Positions 25,270 to 34,020 are shown, counted from the first letter of the stretch. The stretch: 64,000 nucleotides of DNA from Pseudomonas sp. BGI-2 (GCF_004310295.1 NZ_SISB01000029.1:25803-89802); one strand, 5' to 3'. Notes: generated from the sequence alone by a model not told the origin. Made by a program: numbers and translations.

Positions 25270-26349
25270 TCAACGACGCGTCAACAACACCCCGGATTCC
25301 ATGTGATGCGTCCACGGAAACTGGTCGAACATCGCGCACTGAGTGATGCGATGGGTGTCGTGCAACTGGGCGATGTTGGCCGCCAGGGTTTGCGGGTTGC
25401 AGGAAATGTAGAGGATGTTGTCGAAGCGCCGGGTCAGCTCGCAGGTGTCCGGGTCCATGCCGGCGCGAGGCGGGTCGACGAAGACGCTACCGAACTCGTA
25501 ACTCTTCAGGTCGATGCCGTGCAGGCGCCGGAACGGGCGGACTTCGTTCAAGGCTTCGGTCAGCTCTTCGGCGGACAAACGCACCAGGGTGACGTTATCC
25601 ACAGCGTTTTCGCTGAGGTTGCTCAGTGCGGCATTAACCGAAGTCTTGCTGATTTCGGTGGCCAGCACTTTGCGCACGCGGGTCGCCAGCGGCAGGGTGA
25701 AGTTGCCGTTGCCGCAATACAGCTCCAGCAAATCGTCCGGGCGATCGCCGAGGGCGTCGTAAGCCCAGTTGAGCATTTTCTGGTTCACGGTACCGTTAGG
25801 CTGGGTGAAGGCGCCTTCGGGCTGGCGGTAGCTGAACGTGCGGCCACCGACTTCCAGTTTTTCGACCACGTAATCATGGCCAATCACTTCGCGTTTGCCT
25901 TTCGAGCGACCGATAACGCTGACGTTCAGGTCGGCGGCCAGTTTCGATGCCGCCGTGTGCCAGTGTTCGTCCAGCGGGCGGTGATAGCAGAGGGTGATCA
26001 TCGCGTCGCCGGCCAGGGTGGTCAGAAACTCCACCTGAAACAGCTTGTGGCTTAGCGCCGCGCTCGCCTTCCATGCCGCCTTGAGCTGCGGCATCAACTC
26101 ATTGATGCGCAGGCTGGCAATCGGGAACTCCTCGATCAGGATCGGCGTGCGTTTATCTTCTTGGGAAAACATCGCGTAGTGACGCTCGCCGCCTTCGCGC
26201 CACAGGCGGAATTCGGCACGCAGGCGGAAATTTTTCAGCGGCGAGTCAAACACCGCAGGTTCTGGCGCATCGAACGGGGCCAGCAGGTCGCGCAGGCGCG
26301 TGACCTTTTCTTCGAGCTGAACGGCGTAGGCCTGGGAATCGAAAGTCAT
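25270..26349 (-). CDS. trmA: tRNA (uracil-5-)-methyltransferase TrmA
   Basis: 359 aa, typical length. It makes m5U54 in the T-loop of tRNA with SAM. LLELYCGNGNFTLPLA is the SAM-binding motif, VFVDPPRAGMDPDT the DPPR motif and ILYISCNPQTL holds the catalytic Cys; a base Glu is expected near the C-terminal MFDQFPWTHHMESG. There is no TRAM domain or Fe-S cluster motif, which separates it from RlmD. The ATG at 26349 overlaps the purine permease stop by 4 nt, so it is probably read from the permease transcript. Confidence 0.93.
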   Translation of the reverse strand: MTFDSQAYAVQLEEKVTRLRDLLAPFDAPEPAVFDSPLKNFRLRAEFRLWREGGERHYAMFSQEDKRTPILIEEFPIASLRINELMPQLKAAWKASAALSHKLFQVEFLTTLAGDAMITLCYHRPLDEHWHTAASKLAADLNVSVIGRSKGKREVIGHDYVVEKLEVGGRTFSYRQPEGAFTQPNGTVNQKMLNWAYDALGDRPDDLLELYCGNGNFTLPLATRVRKVLATEISKTSVNAALSNLSENAVDNVTLVRLSAEELTEALNEVRPFRRLHGIDLKSYEFGSVFVDPPRAGMDPDTCELTRRFDNILYISCNPQTLAANIAQLHDTHRITQCAMFDQFPWTHHMESGVLLTRR

Positions 26350-27641
26350 GCGTTGAACCAACCCAACTTGATCACAAACAAAATCGACAGAATCACCAGC
26401 GCCGGGTTCAGCTCACGGCCACGACCGGACAGCAGTTTAATCGCGGTCCAAGAGATGAAACCGAAGGCGATGCCGTTGGCGATGGAGTACGTGAATGGCA
26501 TGGCCAGCGCGGTGATCACGACTGGTGCGGCAACGGTGATGTCATCCCAGTCTATTTCGGCCAGTCCGGATGTCATCAACACCGCGACGAACAGCAGCGC
26601 CGGTGCAGTGGCGAACGCCGGGACGCTGGCGGCCAATGGCGAGAAGAACAGCGCCAGCAGGAACAGAATCGCCACCACGATGGCAGTCAGGCCGGTGCGG
26701 CCACCGGCACTCACGCCGGCGGCGGATTCGATGTAGCTGGTGGTGGTCGAGGTGCCGAGCAGCGAACCGGCCATGGCCGCGGTGCTGTCGGCGATCAGGG
26801 CGCGGCCCATTTTTGGCATGTGGCCGTCCTTGCCCATCAGGCCGGCGCGTTTGGCGACGCCGATCAGGGTGCCGGAGTTATCAAACAGGTCGACGAACAG
26901 GAAGGCGAAAATCACGCTGACCAGACCGATATCCAGCGCACCTTTGATGTCCAGTTGCAGGAAGGTCGGCGCCAGGGACGGTGGCATCGACATCACGCCG
27001 CCGAACGGGGTGAAGCCCAATGCGATGGACGCGATGGTCACAACCAGAATGCCGATCAGCACCGCGCCGCGTATGGCGAGCGCTTCGAGGGCGACGATCA
27101 GGGCGAAGCCAAGGGTCGCGAGGATCGGAGCAGGTTGCTTCAAGTCACCGAGGCCCACCATGGTGGCCGGGTTGCTGACCACGATGCCGGCGTTATGCAG
27201 GGCGATCAGCGCCAGGAACAGACCGATACCGGCCGCAATCGCCGAGCGCAGCGGCAGCGGGATGCTATTGATGATCCATTCGCGGATGCGGAAGATCGAC
27301 AGCAGGAAGAACAGCACCGCCGAGATAAACACCGCCCCCAGCGCGACTTGCCAGGTGTGGCCCATGTGCAGGACCACGGTGTAGGTGAAGAAGGCGTTCA
27401 GGCCCATGCCCGGCGCGAGCGCGATCGGGTAGTTGGCGATCAGGCCCATCACCGCGGAACCGATTGCCGCCGCCAGACAGGTCGCGACAAACACCGCGCC
27501 CTTGTCCATGCCGGTCTCGCCGAGAATGCTCGGGTTGACGAACAGAATGTAGGCCATGGCCAAGAAGGTCGTGACGCCCGCCAGAATCTCGGTCCGCACG
27601 TTGGTGTTGTGTGCCTTGAGTTGAAACAGCCTTTCCAGCAT
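26346..27641 (-). CDS. NCS2 family purine permease (AzgA/GhxP-like)
   Basis: 431 aa, an inner-membrane proton-linked nucleobase carrier of the COG2252 (AzgA-like) type. The start ERLFQLKAHNTNVRTEILAGVTTFLAMAYILFVNP is characteristic, as are NYPIALAPGMGLNAFFTYTVV and TSTTTSYIESAAGVSAGGRTGLTA, the substrate and pore region. Likely substrates are adenine, guanine or hypoxanthine. About twelve to fourteen helices are visible. No purine riboswitch was recognised in the 200 bp upstream. trmA follows with a 4-nt overlap. Confidence 0.9.
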   Translation of the reverse strand: MLERLFQLKAHNTNVRTEILAGVTTFLAMAYILFVNPSILGETGMDKGAVFVATCLAAAIGSAVMGLIANYPIALAPGMGLNAFFTYTVVLHMGHTWQVALGAVFISAVLFFLLSIFRIREWIINSIPLPLRSAIAAGIGLFLALIALHNAGIVVSNPATMVGLGDLKQPAPILATLGFALIVALEALAIRGAVLIGILVVTIASIALGFTPFGGVMSMPPSLAPTFLQLDIKGALDIGLVSVIFAFLFVDLFDNSGTLIGVAKRAGLMGKDGHMPKMGRALIADSTAAMAGSLLGTSTTTSYIESAAGVSAGGRTGLTAIVVAILFLLALFFSPLAASVPAFATAPALLFVAVLMTSGLAEIDWDDITVAAPVVITALAMPFTYSIANGIAFGFISWTAIKLLSGRGRELNPALVILSILFVIKLGWFNA

Positions 27642-27855
27642 GTCTGCTCCCCGTGGCGCGCCCGGCGCCGTGAATGTATCGACCTCAACAGCAAAGCACA
27701 GACCGTTGAAGGCGCCTGGTAATTTTCTGTGGGTCGGAAAAAGCCGCGCATCATACCAGCAGCGTGGGGTTGTGGCTGCTTATGGCTGTGATCGTCGTCG
27801 ATGTTTTGCCGTAAAGCGAAGTGAGCCATACTGCGCGCTGGTTTTGGGGGGCGTT

Positions 27856-28314
27856 ATGGATTGCATTAAAAAGTGTGGGGTTGCGGTTATTGGCGTCGCG
27901 ATGGCGTTGTTGCTGGGGGCGCAAACTGCCTCGGCGGCGATGGCGCCGCGATTGAGCCAGTTGAAAGTGGTCAAGGTCGAATCGCCGGGCTGTAGTTATG
28001 AAAACATTGCCGAAGGGCAGACCGAGACGAGTTGCAACCACAGCGGTCCGAGCATCAAGGTCTATGTACTGGAAGTCGGCTACGGTAGTCCCAGTCCGCA
28101 TGTCGCGCTGGATGGTTTTGAAGTGAACGGCACCCGGACGCCGGTGTGTGCCTTTCAAACCGGCAACCTGACCGAGTGCACGCCTGGAGAAAAAACCGTC
28201 GGCTATCTGTATATCTTCAATCTTGCGGGCAAGCAGGACGGGATCTTCACGTTCAGCAACACCTCGATCAATGCACCGGGCGATAAGATGTCGACCCAGC
28301 TTTACATCAAGTAA
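27856..28314 (+). CDS. Secreted protein of unknown function
   Basis: 152 aa with a signal peptide (residues 1-27, ending ASA). The mature part has two or more Cys pairs (GCSYENI, SCNHSG, PVCAFQTG, TECTPG) and reads like an all-beta domain (IKVYVLEVGYG, YLYIFNLAGKQDGIFTFSNTSI), so it is probably disulfide-bonded in the periplasm or secreted. It recalls DUF4354-type proteins, but I am unsure. A G-rich run precedes the ATG. No functional link with neighbours is seen. Confidence 0.65.
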   Translation: MDCIKKCGVAVIGVAMALLLGAQTASAAMAPRLSQLKVVKVESPGCSYENIAEGQTETSCNHSGPSIKVYVLEVGYGSPSPHVALDGFEVNGTRTPVCAFQTGNLTECTPGEKTVGYLYIFNLAGKQDGIFTFSNTSINAPGDKMSTQLYIK

Positions 28315-28381
28315 CGCCTGCGCTCGAACAAGGGGCAGGAAAGCTGACTACGCTTTAAAGATCATCCTGTGGACCGTGCCC

Positions 28382-28933
28382 ATGACCTTTAGAGCTTTGA
28401 TTACCCTCGCCGAGGGCATCGATGACCTGCAAACCGTGACCCTGATCGATGTGCTGCGCCGCGCCAAGGTTGAAGTGGTGGTGGCGAGCATCGAAGGGCG
28501 GCGCATGCTCACGTGTGCCCGCGGTACCCGCCTGACCGCCGATGCGATGCTGGTGGATTTGCTGGCCCAGCCGTTCGACCTTATCGCGCTGCCCGGCGGA
28601 GAGGTAGGCTCGCAACACCTCGCCGCCCATCAACCCCTACAACAGTTGATCAAGGACCAGGCCGCCGCCGGGCGTCTGTTCGCCGGCATCGGTGAATCCC
28701 CGGCACTGGCGTTGCAAACCTTTGGCGTATTACGTCAGCGGCGCATGACCTGCCTGCCATCGGCCAGCCATCAATTGTCGGGCTGCAACTTTGTTGACCA
28801 GCCGGTGGTGGTGGATGGCAACTGCATCACCGCGCAGGGATCGGGTGCGGCCCTGCAGTTTGCCCTGACGCTGGTGGAGCAACTCTGCGGTAAAGCCACG
28901 CGGACGGCTGTGGCGGGGGAGTTGGTGATTTGA
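28382..28933 (+). CDS. DJ-1/PfpI-like protein lacking the catalytic residues
   Basis: 183 aa with the DJ-1 fold sequence: LITLAEGIDDLQTVTLIDVLRRAKVEVV at the start and IALPGGEVGSQHL in the middle. In DJ-1/YajL the elbow reads A-I-C-A with the nucleophile Cys; here it is FAGIGESPAL with Gly104 at that place. The partner Glu of the E-G-x-E-E-x-E motif is Gln17. With both residues gone, the glyoxalase, deglycase or chaperone chemistry claimed for the family is unlikely, and a structural or binding role is more plausible. The ATG at 28382 is used; it lies 67 nt after the secreted-protein gene. Confidence 0.8.
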   Translation: MTFRALITLAEGIDDLQTVTLIDVLRRAKVEVVVASIEGRRMLTCARGTRLTADAMLVDLLAQPFDLIALPGGEVGSQHLAAHQPLQQLIKDQAAAGRLFAGIGESPALALQTFGVLRQRRMTCLPSASHQLSGCNFVDQPVVVDGNCITAQGSGAALQFALTLVEQLCGKATRTAVAGELVI

Positions 28934-28939
28934 AAAGTG

Positions 28940-29227
28940 TCAGGCGTGAATGGCAATGGGTTCGATAAACGGTTGCTCGCGATGTTCCGCTTGCCAGAGG
29001 TCGTAGTCGGCCTGAACCCCTAACCACATCCGCGCCTTGCCAATTCCGGCTCGTTCGAGACGCACCGCCAGATCCGGACTAATCGGCGCGTGGCCATGCA
29101 ATACGCGCGAAAGATGCGGACGAGCGAACCCCAAGTGGCGGGCCAGCTCAGTGACACTGATGCCTAGCTCGGGTAATACATCCGTCAAAAGCGTTTCACC
29201 GGGGTGCGGCGGGTTGTGCATGGGCAT
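28940..29227 (-). CDS. higA: HigA-family antitoxin
   Basis: 95 aa. Begins MPMHNPPHPGETLLTDVLPELGISVTELARHLGFARPHLSRVLHGHAPISPDLAVRLERA, the HigA/VapI-type Xre HTH with its conserved H-P-G-E start. It normally neutralises HigB and represses the operon. The start at 29227 is 14 nt after the end of the toxin reading frame, the usual toxin-first order. The gene is intact although the toxin gene is not. Confidence 0.9.
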   Translation of the reverse strand: MPMHNPPHPGETLLTDVLPELGISVTELARHLGFARPHLSRVLHGHAPISPDLAVRLERAGIGKARMWLGVQADYDLWQAEHREQPFIEPIAIHA

Positions 29228-29240
29228 GTCCTGCCTCCTG

Positions 29241-29520
29241 TCAGTGGTAATCCAGATAATCGACCAGTTCGATATCCGAGCCGATAAAACCAAAAAGTAA
29301 CTCGCCAGTTCCCCCGAAACGCTCAATGACCAGTATTCGGCCACTCACCCCGTAGTGGGTGCAATCGCCATCCCGGCAGGTCGAGGTCGCCAGGCAACGC
29401 TGCACGGTCCATGAACTGAAGCATCCGAGACAGACGCTTTGCATGGTCTGCGCGAATCCCGCGAGTCGAACCTGTTTCATAGAAGCCACGAAGGCCTTTG
29501 TGTTGAAAGGATTTGATCAT
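29241..29520 (-). pseudogene. higB: HigB-type toxin gene, disrupted by frameshifts
   Basis: The RelE-like toxin sequence can be read across three frames. From the ATG at 29520 the frame gives IKSFQHKGLRGFYETGSTRGIRADHAKRL...PGWRLHPLRGEW, then stops at PNTGH. The next stretch, AEYWSLSVSG, is in a second frame, and FIGSDIELVDYLDYH before the stop at 29241 is in the third frame. Three single-base changes restore a normal HigB of about 92 aa: one missing base near 29343, one extra G in the run near 29311-29315 and one extra T near 29290. Without the C-terminal half no active mRNA endonuclease is expected. Sequencing error in homopolymers is the alternative. Confidence 0.8.
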
Positions 29521-29526
29521 GGAGAA

Positions 29527-29572
29527 AGTGTAAGGCGATACATTACACTTAATGCACTATTTATGTAGTGCA
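29527..29572 (-). promoter_or_regulatory. Two palindromes upstream of higBA, candidate HigA operators
   Basis: AGTGTAA (29527-29533) with TTACACT (29543-29549) and TGCACTA (29553-29559) with TAGTGCA (29566-29572) lie directly upstream of the higB start at 29520. HigA proteins bind such inverted repeats to autorepress. The second could also be a weak hairpin. Confidence 0.5.
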
Positions 29573-29604
29573 CCTGATCGGCAAAACTGTGATCGAAAAC
29601 TGCT

Positions 29605-30843
29605 TCAGGCCTTCACTTCTTCCACCGGCACATGCATGCGGTCTCGGTTGGCCAGGGTCGGGAACAGTTTGATCCACGCCCCAGTCACCACCAGCGTGCC
29701 AATCCCACCCATGACCACCGCCGGCACGGTGCCGAACCAATGGGCGGTGAGGCCAGATTCAAACTCGCCCAACTGGTTCGAAGCGCCAATGAACAAACCG
29801 TTCACGGCGCTGACGCGGCCGCGCATTTCGTCCGGGGTTTCCAGTTGCACGAAGGAGGCGCGGATCACCATGCTGATCATGTCCGCTGCACCCAACACCA
29901 CCAGCACGGCCAGTGAAAACCAGAACGAAGTCGAGAGGCCGAATGCGATGGTCGCGACGCCGAACACACCGACGGCCGTGAACATCACTCGCCCTACCTT
30001 GCGCTCCACGGCAAATCGCGCGAGGTACAGCGACATCAGCAACGCACCAACTGCCGGGGCTGAACGCAACAGGCCCAGGCCCCATGGGCCGGTCAACAGG
30101 ATGTCCTTGGCGAACACCGGCAGCAACGCCGTCGCACCGCCGAGCAATACCGCAAACAGATCCAGGGAAATCGCCCCGAGAATGTCCGGGCGACTGCGAA
30201 TGAAGCGGATACCTGCGAGCAACGAATCCAGGGTCGCCTTGCCCTTGTTCAGCGGCGTTTGCCGGGCCGGTAGGTTGAGCATCAGCAAGCAGGCAATGAT
30301 GTAGAGAATCACCGTCGGGCCATACACCCAGACACTGCCGAAGGCATAGAGCAAACCACCAACGGCAGGGGCGACGATGGTGGCTGATTGTTGAGCCGAC
30401 TGCGCGGCGGCGACGGCGCGGGGGAACAGCGCGCTGGGCACGATGCTCGGCAGCAAGGCCTGGGTGGTCGGCATCTCGAACGAGCGCGCGGCGCCGAGGA
30501 GGAACGCGAGGATGAAGATCATCTCCCGGGTGACATGATCGGTCGCGCTGCCGATGGCCAGGGACAGGGCGATCAACGCTTGCAGGGACTGGCAGATCGC
30601 CGCGACCTTGCGCCGGTCATAGCGGTCCGCGACGTGCCCGGTGTGCAGCATGAACAGCACCCGCGGGGCAAACTCCACCAGACCTACCAAACCCAGGTCG
30701 AGCACATTGCCGGTCAGTTGATACAGATTCCAGCCGATGGCCACGGTGAGCATCTGAAAACCGCTGGCGGTAAACACCCGAGCCAACCAGAACGCGATAA
30801 AAGGGCGGTGATGACGTAATAGCAAGGGCGCTTGGCTGGGCAT
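29605..30843 (-). CDS. MFS transporter, EntS-like
   Basis: 412 aa, twelve-helix major facilitator of the EntS/MFS_3 type. Conserved loop motif is HTGHVADRYDRRKVAAI between helices 2 and 3, and VSAVNGLFIGASNQLGEFESG near the C-terminal half is typical of EntS proteins. EntS exports enterobactin, but without siderophore genes nearby the substrate is open. The ATG at 30843 (MPSQAPLL) is preferred over a Met 14 codons upstream. Confidence 0.82.
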   Translation of the reverse strand: MPSQAPLLLRHHRPFIAFWLARVFTASGFQMLTVAIGWNLYQLTGNVLDLGLVGLVEFAPRVLFMLHTGHVADRYDRRKVAAICQSLQALIALSLAIGSATDHVTREMIFILAFLLGAARSFEMPTTQALLPSIVPSALFPRAVAAAQSAQQSATIVAPAVGGLLYAFGSVWVYGPTVILYIIACLLMLNLPARQTPLNKGKATLDSLLAGIRFIRSRPDILGAISLDLFAVLLGGATALLPVFAKDILLTGPWGLGLLRSAPAVGALLMSLYLARFAVERKVGRVMFTAVGVFGVATIAFGLSTSFWFSLAVLVVLGAADMISMVIRASFVQLETPDEMRGRVSAVNGLFIGASNQLGEFESGLTAHWFGTVPAVVMGGIGTLVVTGAWIKLFPTLANRDRMHVPVEEVKA

Positions 30844-30958
30844 CTGAGGGCTGGTCTTGAACGAGGGGAGGCCCGAGATTATCACCAGCCTGTAACCAGA
30901 AGTTGCAGGTCGGGAAGATTTAGTTAGCTAGACACCGATCTTGAAAACACCGACATCC

Positions 30959-30988
30959 CCCGTAGGAGCGAGCCTGCTCCCACAGGTA
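30959..30988. repeat. Chimeric single REP fragment
   Basis: CGTAGGAGCGAGCCTGCTCC then CACAGG joins a GTAGGAG-type left half to a GTGGGAG-type right half in one short palindrome. Confidence 0.65.
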
Positions 30989-31088
30989 ATGTGTTGCTAC
31001 TGATTACCAGACCTGTGAGGCAACCTGTCACGCGTCAAAAGACCACACCGTCCATCGTTGAAAATGGGACTACTCTTTTATCCATTGC

Positions 31089-31102
31089 TTGATCCAGATC
31101 AA
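31089..31102 (+). promoter_or_regulatory. ANR/FNR box upstream of cioA
   Basis: TTGATCCAGATCAA is a perfect TTGAT-N4-ATCAA site centred about 168 nt before the cioA start. ANR is the oxygen-sensing regulator of Pseudomonas and, in P. aeruginosa, represses cioAB at low oxygen. Confidence 0.75.
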
Positions 31103-31262
31103 GACCCTATTGGAAATGATCCGGCGGCCAGATGGCCAGACTCCCTACGTTGTGATGCTAGTAAAAAAAGAACGAATTCAAATTCGCCACACTCCATATC
31201 CGTGGGGGCAGTGGGTGTAGGCCGCAAGCCTTCAGCCGGTATTACCTGACAGAGGAAGACTT

Positions 31263-32705
31263 ATGTTCGGTTTGGAGGCGCTTGATCTCGCCCGAATTCA
31301 GTTCGCATTCACCATCTCGTTCCACATCCTGTTCCCGGCCATCACCATTGGCCTGGCGAGTTACCTGGCGGTGCTCGAAGGCCTGTGGCTGAAGACGAAC
31401 AACGACACTTACCGCGATCTGTACCATTTCTGGTCGAAGATCTTTGCCGTCAACTTCGGCATGGGCGTGGTTTCCGGGTTGGTCATGGCCTATCAGTTCG
31501 GCACCAACTGGAGCCGTTTCTCGGACTTCGCCGGGTCCGTGACCGGGCCCTTGCTGACGTACGAAGTCCTGACAGCGTTCTTCCTTGAGGCCGGTTTCCT
31601 CGGTGTCATGCTGTTCGGCTGGAACAAGGTCGGGCGCAACCTGCACTTCTTCGCCACGGTCATGGTCGCCATCGGCACGCTGATCTCGACCTTCTGGATT
31701 CTCGCCTCCAACAGCTGGATGCAAACCCCACAGGGGTTCGAAATCATCAATGGCCAGGTCATTCCAACCGACTGGTTTGCAGTGATTTTCAACCCGTCAT
31801 TCCCCTACCGCCTGATGCACATGGCAACGGCCGCGTTCGTCGCGACCGCCTTCTTCGTCGGCTCTTCGGCGGCCTGGCACTTGCTGCGCGGCAAGGACAA
31901 CCCGGCGATCCGCACCATGCTCTCGATGGCCATGTGGATGGCCTTGATCGTGGCGCCGATTCAGGCCGTCATCGGTGACTTTCACGGTCTCAACACGCTC
32001 AAGCATCAGCCGGCGAAAATCGCCGCGATCGAAGGTCATTGGGAAAATCACGGCGATGAGCCGACCCCGCTGATCCTGTTCGGCTGGCCGGACATGAAAG
32101 AAGAACGGACCAAATTCGCGGTGGAAATTCCGTACTTGGGCAGCCTGATTCTGACGCATTCCCTGGACAAGCAAGTGCCGGCGCTCAAGGACTTTCCACC
32201 TGAAGACCGGCCGAATTCGACCATCGTTTTCTGGTCGTTCCGGATCATGGTCGGCCTGGGCATGCTGATGATCTTCACCGGTCTGTGGAGCCTGTGGCTG
32301 CGAAAAAGCGACAAGCTGTATACCTCGCGACCGTTCCTCTACCTGGCGTTGTGGATGGGGCCGTCCGGCCTGATCGCGATCCTCGCCGGTTGGTTTACCA
32401 CTGAAATCGGCCGTCAGCCGTGGGTGATCTATGGCCTGATGCGCACGGCGGACGCGTCCTCCAATCACAGCTTCATGCAGATGAGCATCACGCTGATCCT
32501 GTTCGTGGTGGTGTATTTCGCGCTGTTCGGTGCCGGTCTGGGCTACATGATGCGCCTGGTGCGCAAAGGGCCGAAGATCGACGAAGGCAAGGAAACCAAC
32601 GACGGTGGCCCTGGCCAGAAACGCACCCCGGCCCGTCCGCTTTCCGCGGCCGACGACGATGGCGCAGACGCTGACCACAGCCCCAGCCTGACCAAGGAGA
32701 TTTGA
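31263..32705 (+). CDS. cioA: Cyanide-insensitive terminal oxidase subunit I (bd-type)
   Basis: 480 aa, about nine membrane helices. RIQFAFTISFHILFPAITIGL contains the heme ligand His near residue 19 and FGTNWSRFSDFAGSVTGPLLTYEV and PFPYRLMHMATAAF-like segments follow. The periplasmic Q loop is short, as in CIO oxidases, and the end is rich in polar residues. It accepts electrons from ubiquinol and reduces O2 in the inner membrane and resists cyanide. It is the first gene of cioA-cioB-DUF2474. The ANR box lies upstream. RBS GAGGAAG precedes the ATG. Confidence 0.93.
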   Translation: MFGLEALDLARIQFAFTISFHILFPAITIGLASYLAVLEGLWLKTNNDTYRDLYHFWSKIFAVNFGMGVVSGLVMAYQFGTNWSRFSDFAGSVTGPLLTYEVLTAFFLEAGFLGVMLFGWNKVGRNLHFFATVMVAIGTLISTFWILASNSWMQTPQGFEIINGQVIPTDWFAVIFNPSFPYRLMHMATAAFVATAFFVGSSAAWHLLRGKDNPAIRTMLSMAMWMALIVAPIQAVIGDFHGLNTLKHQPAKIAAIEGHWENHGDEPTPLILFGWPDMKEERTKFAVEIPYLGSLILTHSLDKQVPALKDFPPEDRPNSTIVFWSFRIMVGLGMLMIFTGLWSLWLRKSDKLYTSRPFLYLALWMGPSGLIAILAGWFTTEIGRQPWVIYGLMRTADASSNHSFMQMSITLILFVVVYFALFGAGLGYMMRLVRKGPKIDEGKETNDGGPGQKRTPARPLSAADDDGADADHSPSLTKEI

Positions 32706-32708
32706 GTC

Positions 32709-33716
32709 ATGGGTATTGATCTTCCGCTGATCTGGGCCGTGATCATCATCTTCGGCATCATGATGTATGTGGTCATGGACGGCTTCGACCTGGGGATCGG
32801 GATTCTCTTTCCGTTCATCCCGGGCAAGACCGACCGTGACGTTATGATGAACACCGTCGCCCCGGTCTGGGATGGCAACGAAACCTGGCTGGTACTAGGC
32901 GGCGCGGCGTTGTTCGGCGCGTTTCCGCTGGCCTATTCGGTGGTGCTCTCGGCGCTGTACCTGCCGCTGATTTTCATGCTGATCGGGCTGATTTTCCGTG
33001 GTGTGGCGTTCGAGTTCCGCTTCAAGGCCAAGGACGACAAGCGCCATCTGTGGGACAAGGCGTTCATCGGTGGATCGATTGCCGCCACCTTCTTCCAGGG
33101 TGTGGCGCTGGGGGCCTTCATCGATGGCATGCCGGTGGTCAATCGCCAGTTTGCAGGCGGCTCACTGGACTGGCTGACACCGTTCACCCTGTTCTGCGGC
33201 TTGGCGTTGGTGGTGGCTTATGCGCTGCTGGGCTGCACCTGGCTGATCATGAAGACCGAAGGCAAGTTGCAGGAGCAGATGCATAATCTGGCGCGGCCGT
33301 TGGCATTCGTGGTGTTGGCGGTGATCGGTATCGTCAGTATCTGGACCCCTCTGGCCCATGCCGAGATCGCGGCTCGCTGGTTTACCCTGCCGAACCTGTT
33401 CTGGTTCCTGCCGGTGCCGATTCTGGTACTGGTGACCATGTACGGTCTGATCCGCGCCGTGGCTCGCAATGCGAACTACACGCCATTCCTGCTGACACTG
33501 GTGCTGATCTTCCTGGGCTACAGCGGCCTGGGCATCAGCCTGTGGCCCAACATCGTGCCGCCCTCGATCTCGATCTGGGACGCCGCTGCACCACCGCAAA
33601 GCCAGGGTTTCATGCTGGTCGGTACGCTGTTCATCATCCCGTTCATCCTGGGTTACACCTTCTGGAGCTACTACGTGTTCCGCGGCAAGGTGACTCACGA
33701 AGATGGTTATCACTAG
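32709..33716 (+). CDS. cioB: Cyanide-insensitive terminal oxidase subunit II (bd-type)
   Basis: 335 aa, membrane subunit CydB-like. It opens with IDLPLIWAVIIIFGIMMYVVMDGFDLGIGILFPFIP, with W and the DGFD motif of subunit II, and holds DGNETWLVLGGAALFGAFPLAYS. It has about eight helices and forms the heterodimer with CioA. It starts 3 nt after the cioA stop with AAGGAG upstream, so the genes are one operon, and the DUF2474 gene follows 54 nt later. Confidence 0.93.
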   Translation: MGIDLPLIWAVIIIFGIMMYVVMDGFDLGIGILFPFIPGKTDRDVMMNTVAPVWDGNETWLVLGGAALFGAFPLAYSVVLSALYLPLIFMLIGLIFRGVAFEFRFKAKDDKRHLWDKAFIGGSIAATFFQGVALGAFIDGMPVVNRQFAGGSLDWLTPFTLFCGLALVVAYALLGCTWLIMKTEGKLQEQMHNLARPLAFVVLAVIGIVSIWTPLAHAEIAARWFTLPNLFWFLPVPILVLVTMYGLIRAVARNANYTPFLLTLVLIFLGYSGLGISLWPNIVPPSISIWDAAAPPQSQGFMLVGTLFIIPFILGYTFWSYYVFRGKVTHEDGYH

Positions 33717-33770
33717 AACGCACGACCATGGCGCAGGGTCGATTCCTGCGCCGTTTCAAAGGAGGTCACG

Positions 33771-33941
33771 ATGATGGCTGGCAAACATTCCCTGGAGGAA
33801 ATCAAGGCAGCAGAGAAAAAACCGCTTTGGCAGCGGCTCGGTTGGCTGGCCTTGATCTGGGTCGGTAGCGTGGGGGCCCTGTTTATCGTGGCCAGCCTGA
33901 TGCGCATGTTCATGAACGCCGCAGGTCTGTCCACGCACTGA
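33771..33941 (+). CDS. DUF2474 small membrane protein, probable oxidase accessory subunit
   Basis: 56 aa. MAGKHSLEEIKAAEKKPLWQ is followed by one membrane helix, GWLALIWVGSVGALFIVASLMRMFM, the DUF2474 layout. In Pseudomonas cio operons such a small third gene (sometimes called cioZ or cydX-like) follows cioB and likely stabilises the oxidase, as CydX does in E. coli. AAAGGAGG lies 7 nt before the ATG, an excellent ribosome site. A terminator ends the operon 43 nt downstream. Confidence 0.85.
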   Translation: MMAGKHSLEEIKAAEKKPLWQRLGWLALIWVGSVGALFIVASLMRMFMNAAGLSTH

Positions 33942-33983
33942 AACACACGACATTGCCATCCCGTTGCCTTGCGGCACGGATTC

Positions 33984-34012
33984 AAACCCTCCTGCCACGG
34001 AGGGTTTTTTTT
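33984..34012 (+). terminator. Terminator of the cio operon
   Basis: AAACCCTCC (33984-33992), loop TGCCAC, GGAGGGTTT (33999-34007), then a T-run. Strong hairpin directly before the convergent rlmG end. Confidence 0.92.
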
Positions 34013-34020
34013 ATGTGTGA

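Larger units (their letters stand above)
30844..31262. other. Intergenic region upstream of cioA
   Basis: About 420 bp. It carries one lone REP-derived piece (30959-30988), the ANR-type box (31089-31102) and then an AT-rich leader to the cioA ribosome site GAGGAAG. No reading frame worth calling was found; a 63-codon frame at 31058-31249 has no recognisable similarity. Confidence 0.6.

Noticed and set aside
27642..27855. Purine riboswitch upstream of the NCS2 permease
   Set aside because: No conserved purine-aptamer core sequence was found in the leader.
31058..31249. 63-codon frame upstream of cioA as a leader peptide
   Set aside because: No ribosome site and it overlaps the ANR box, so a regulatory region is more likely.
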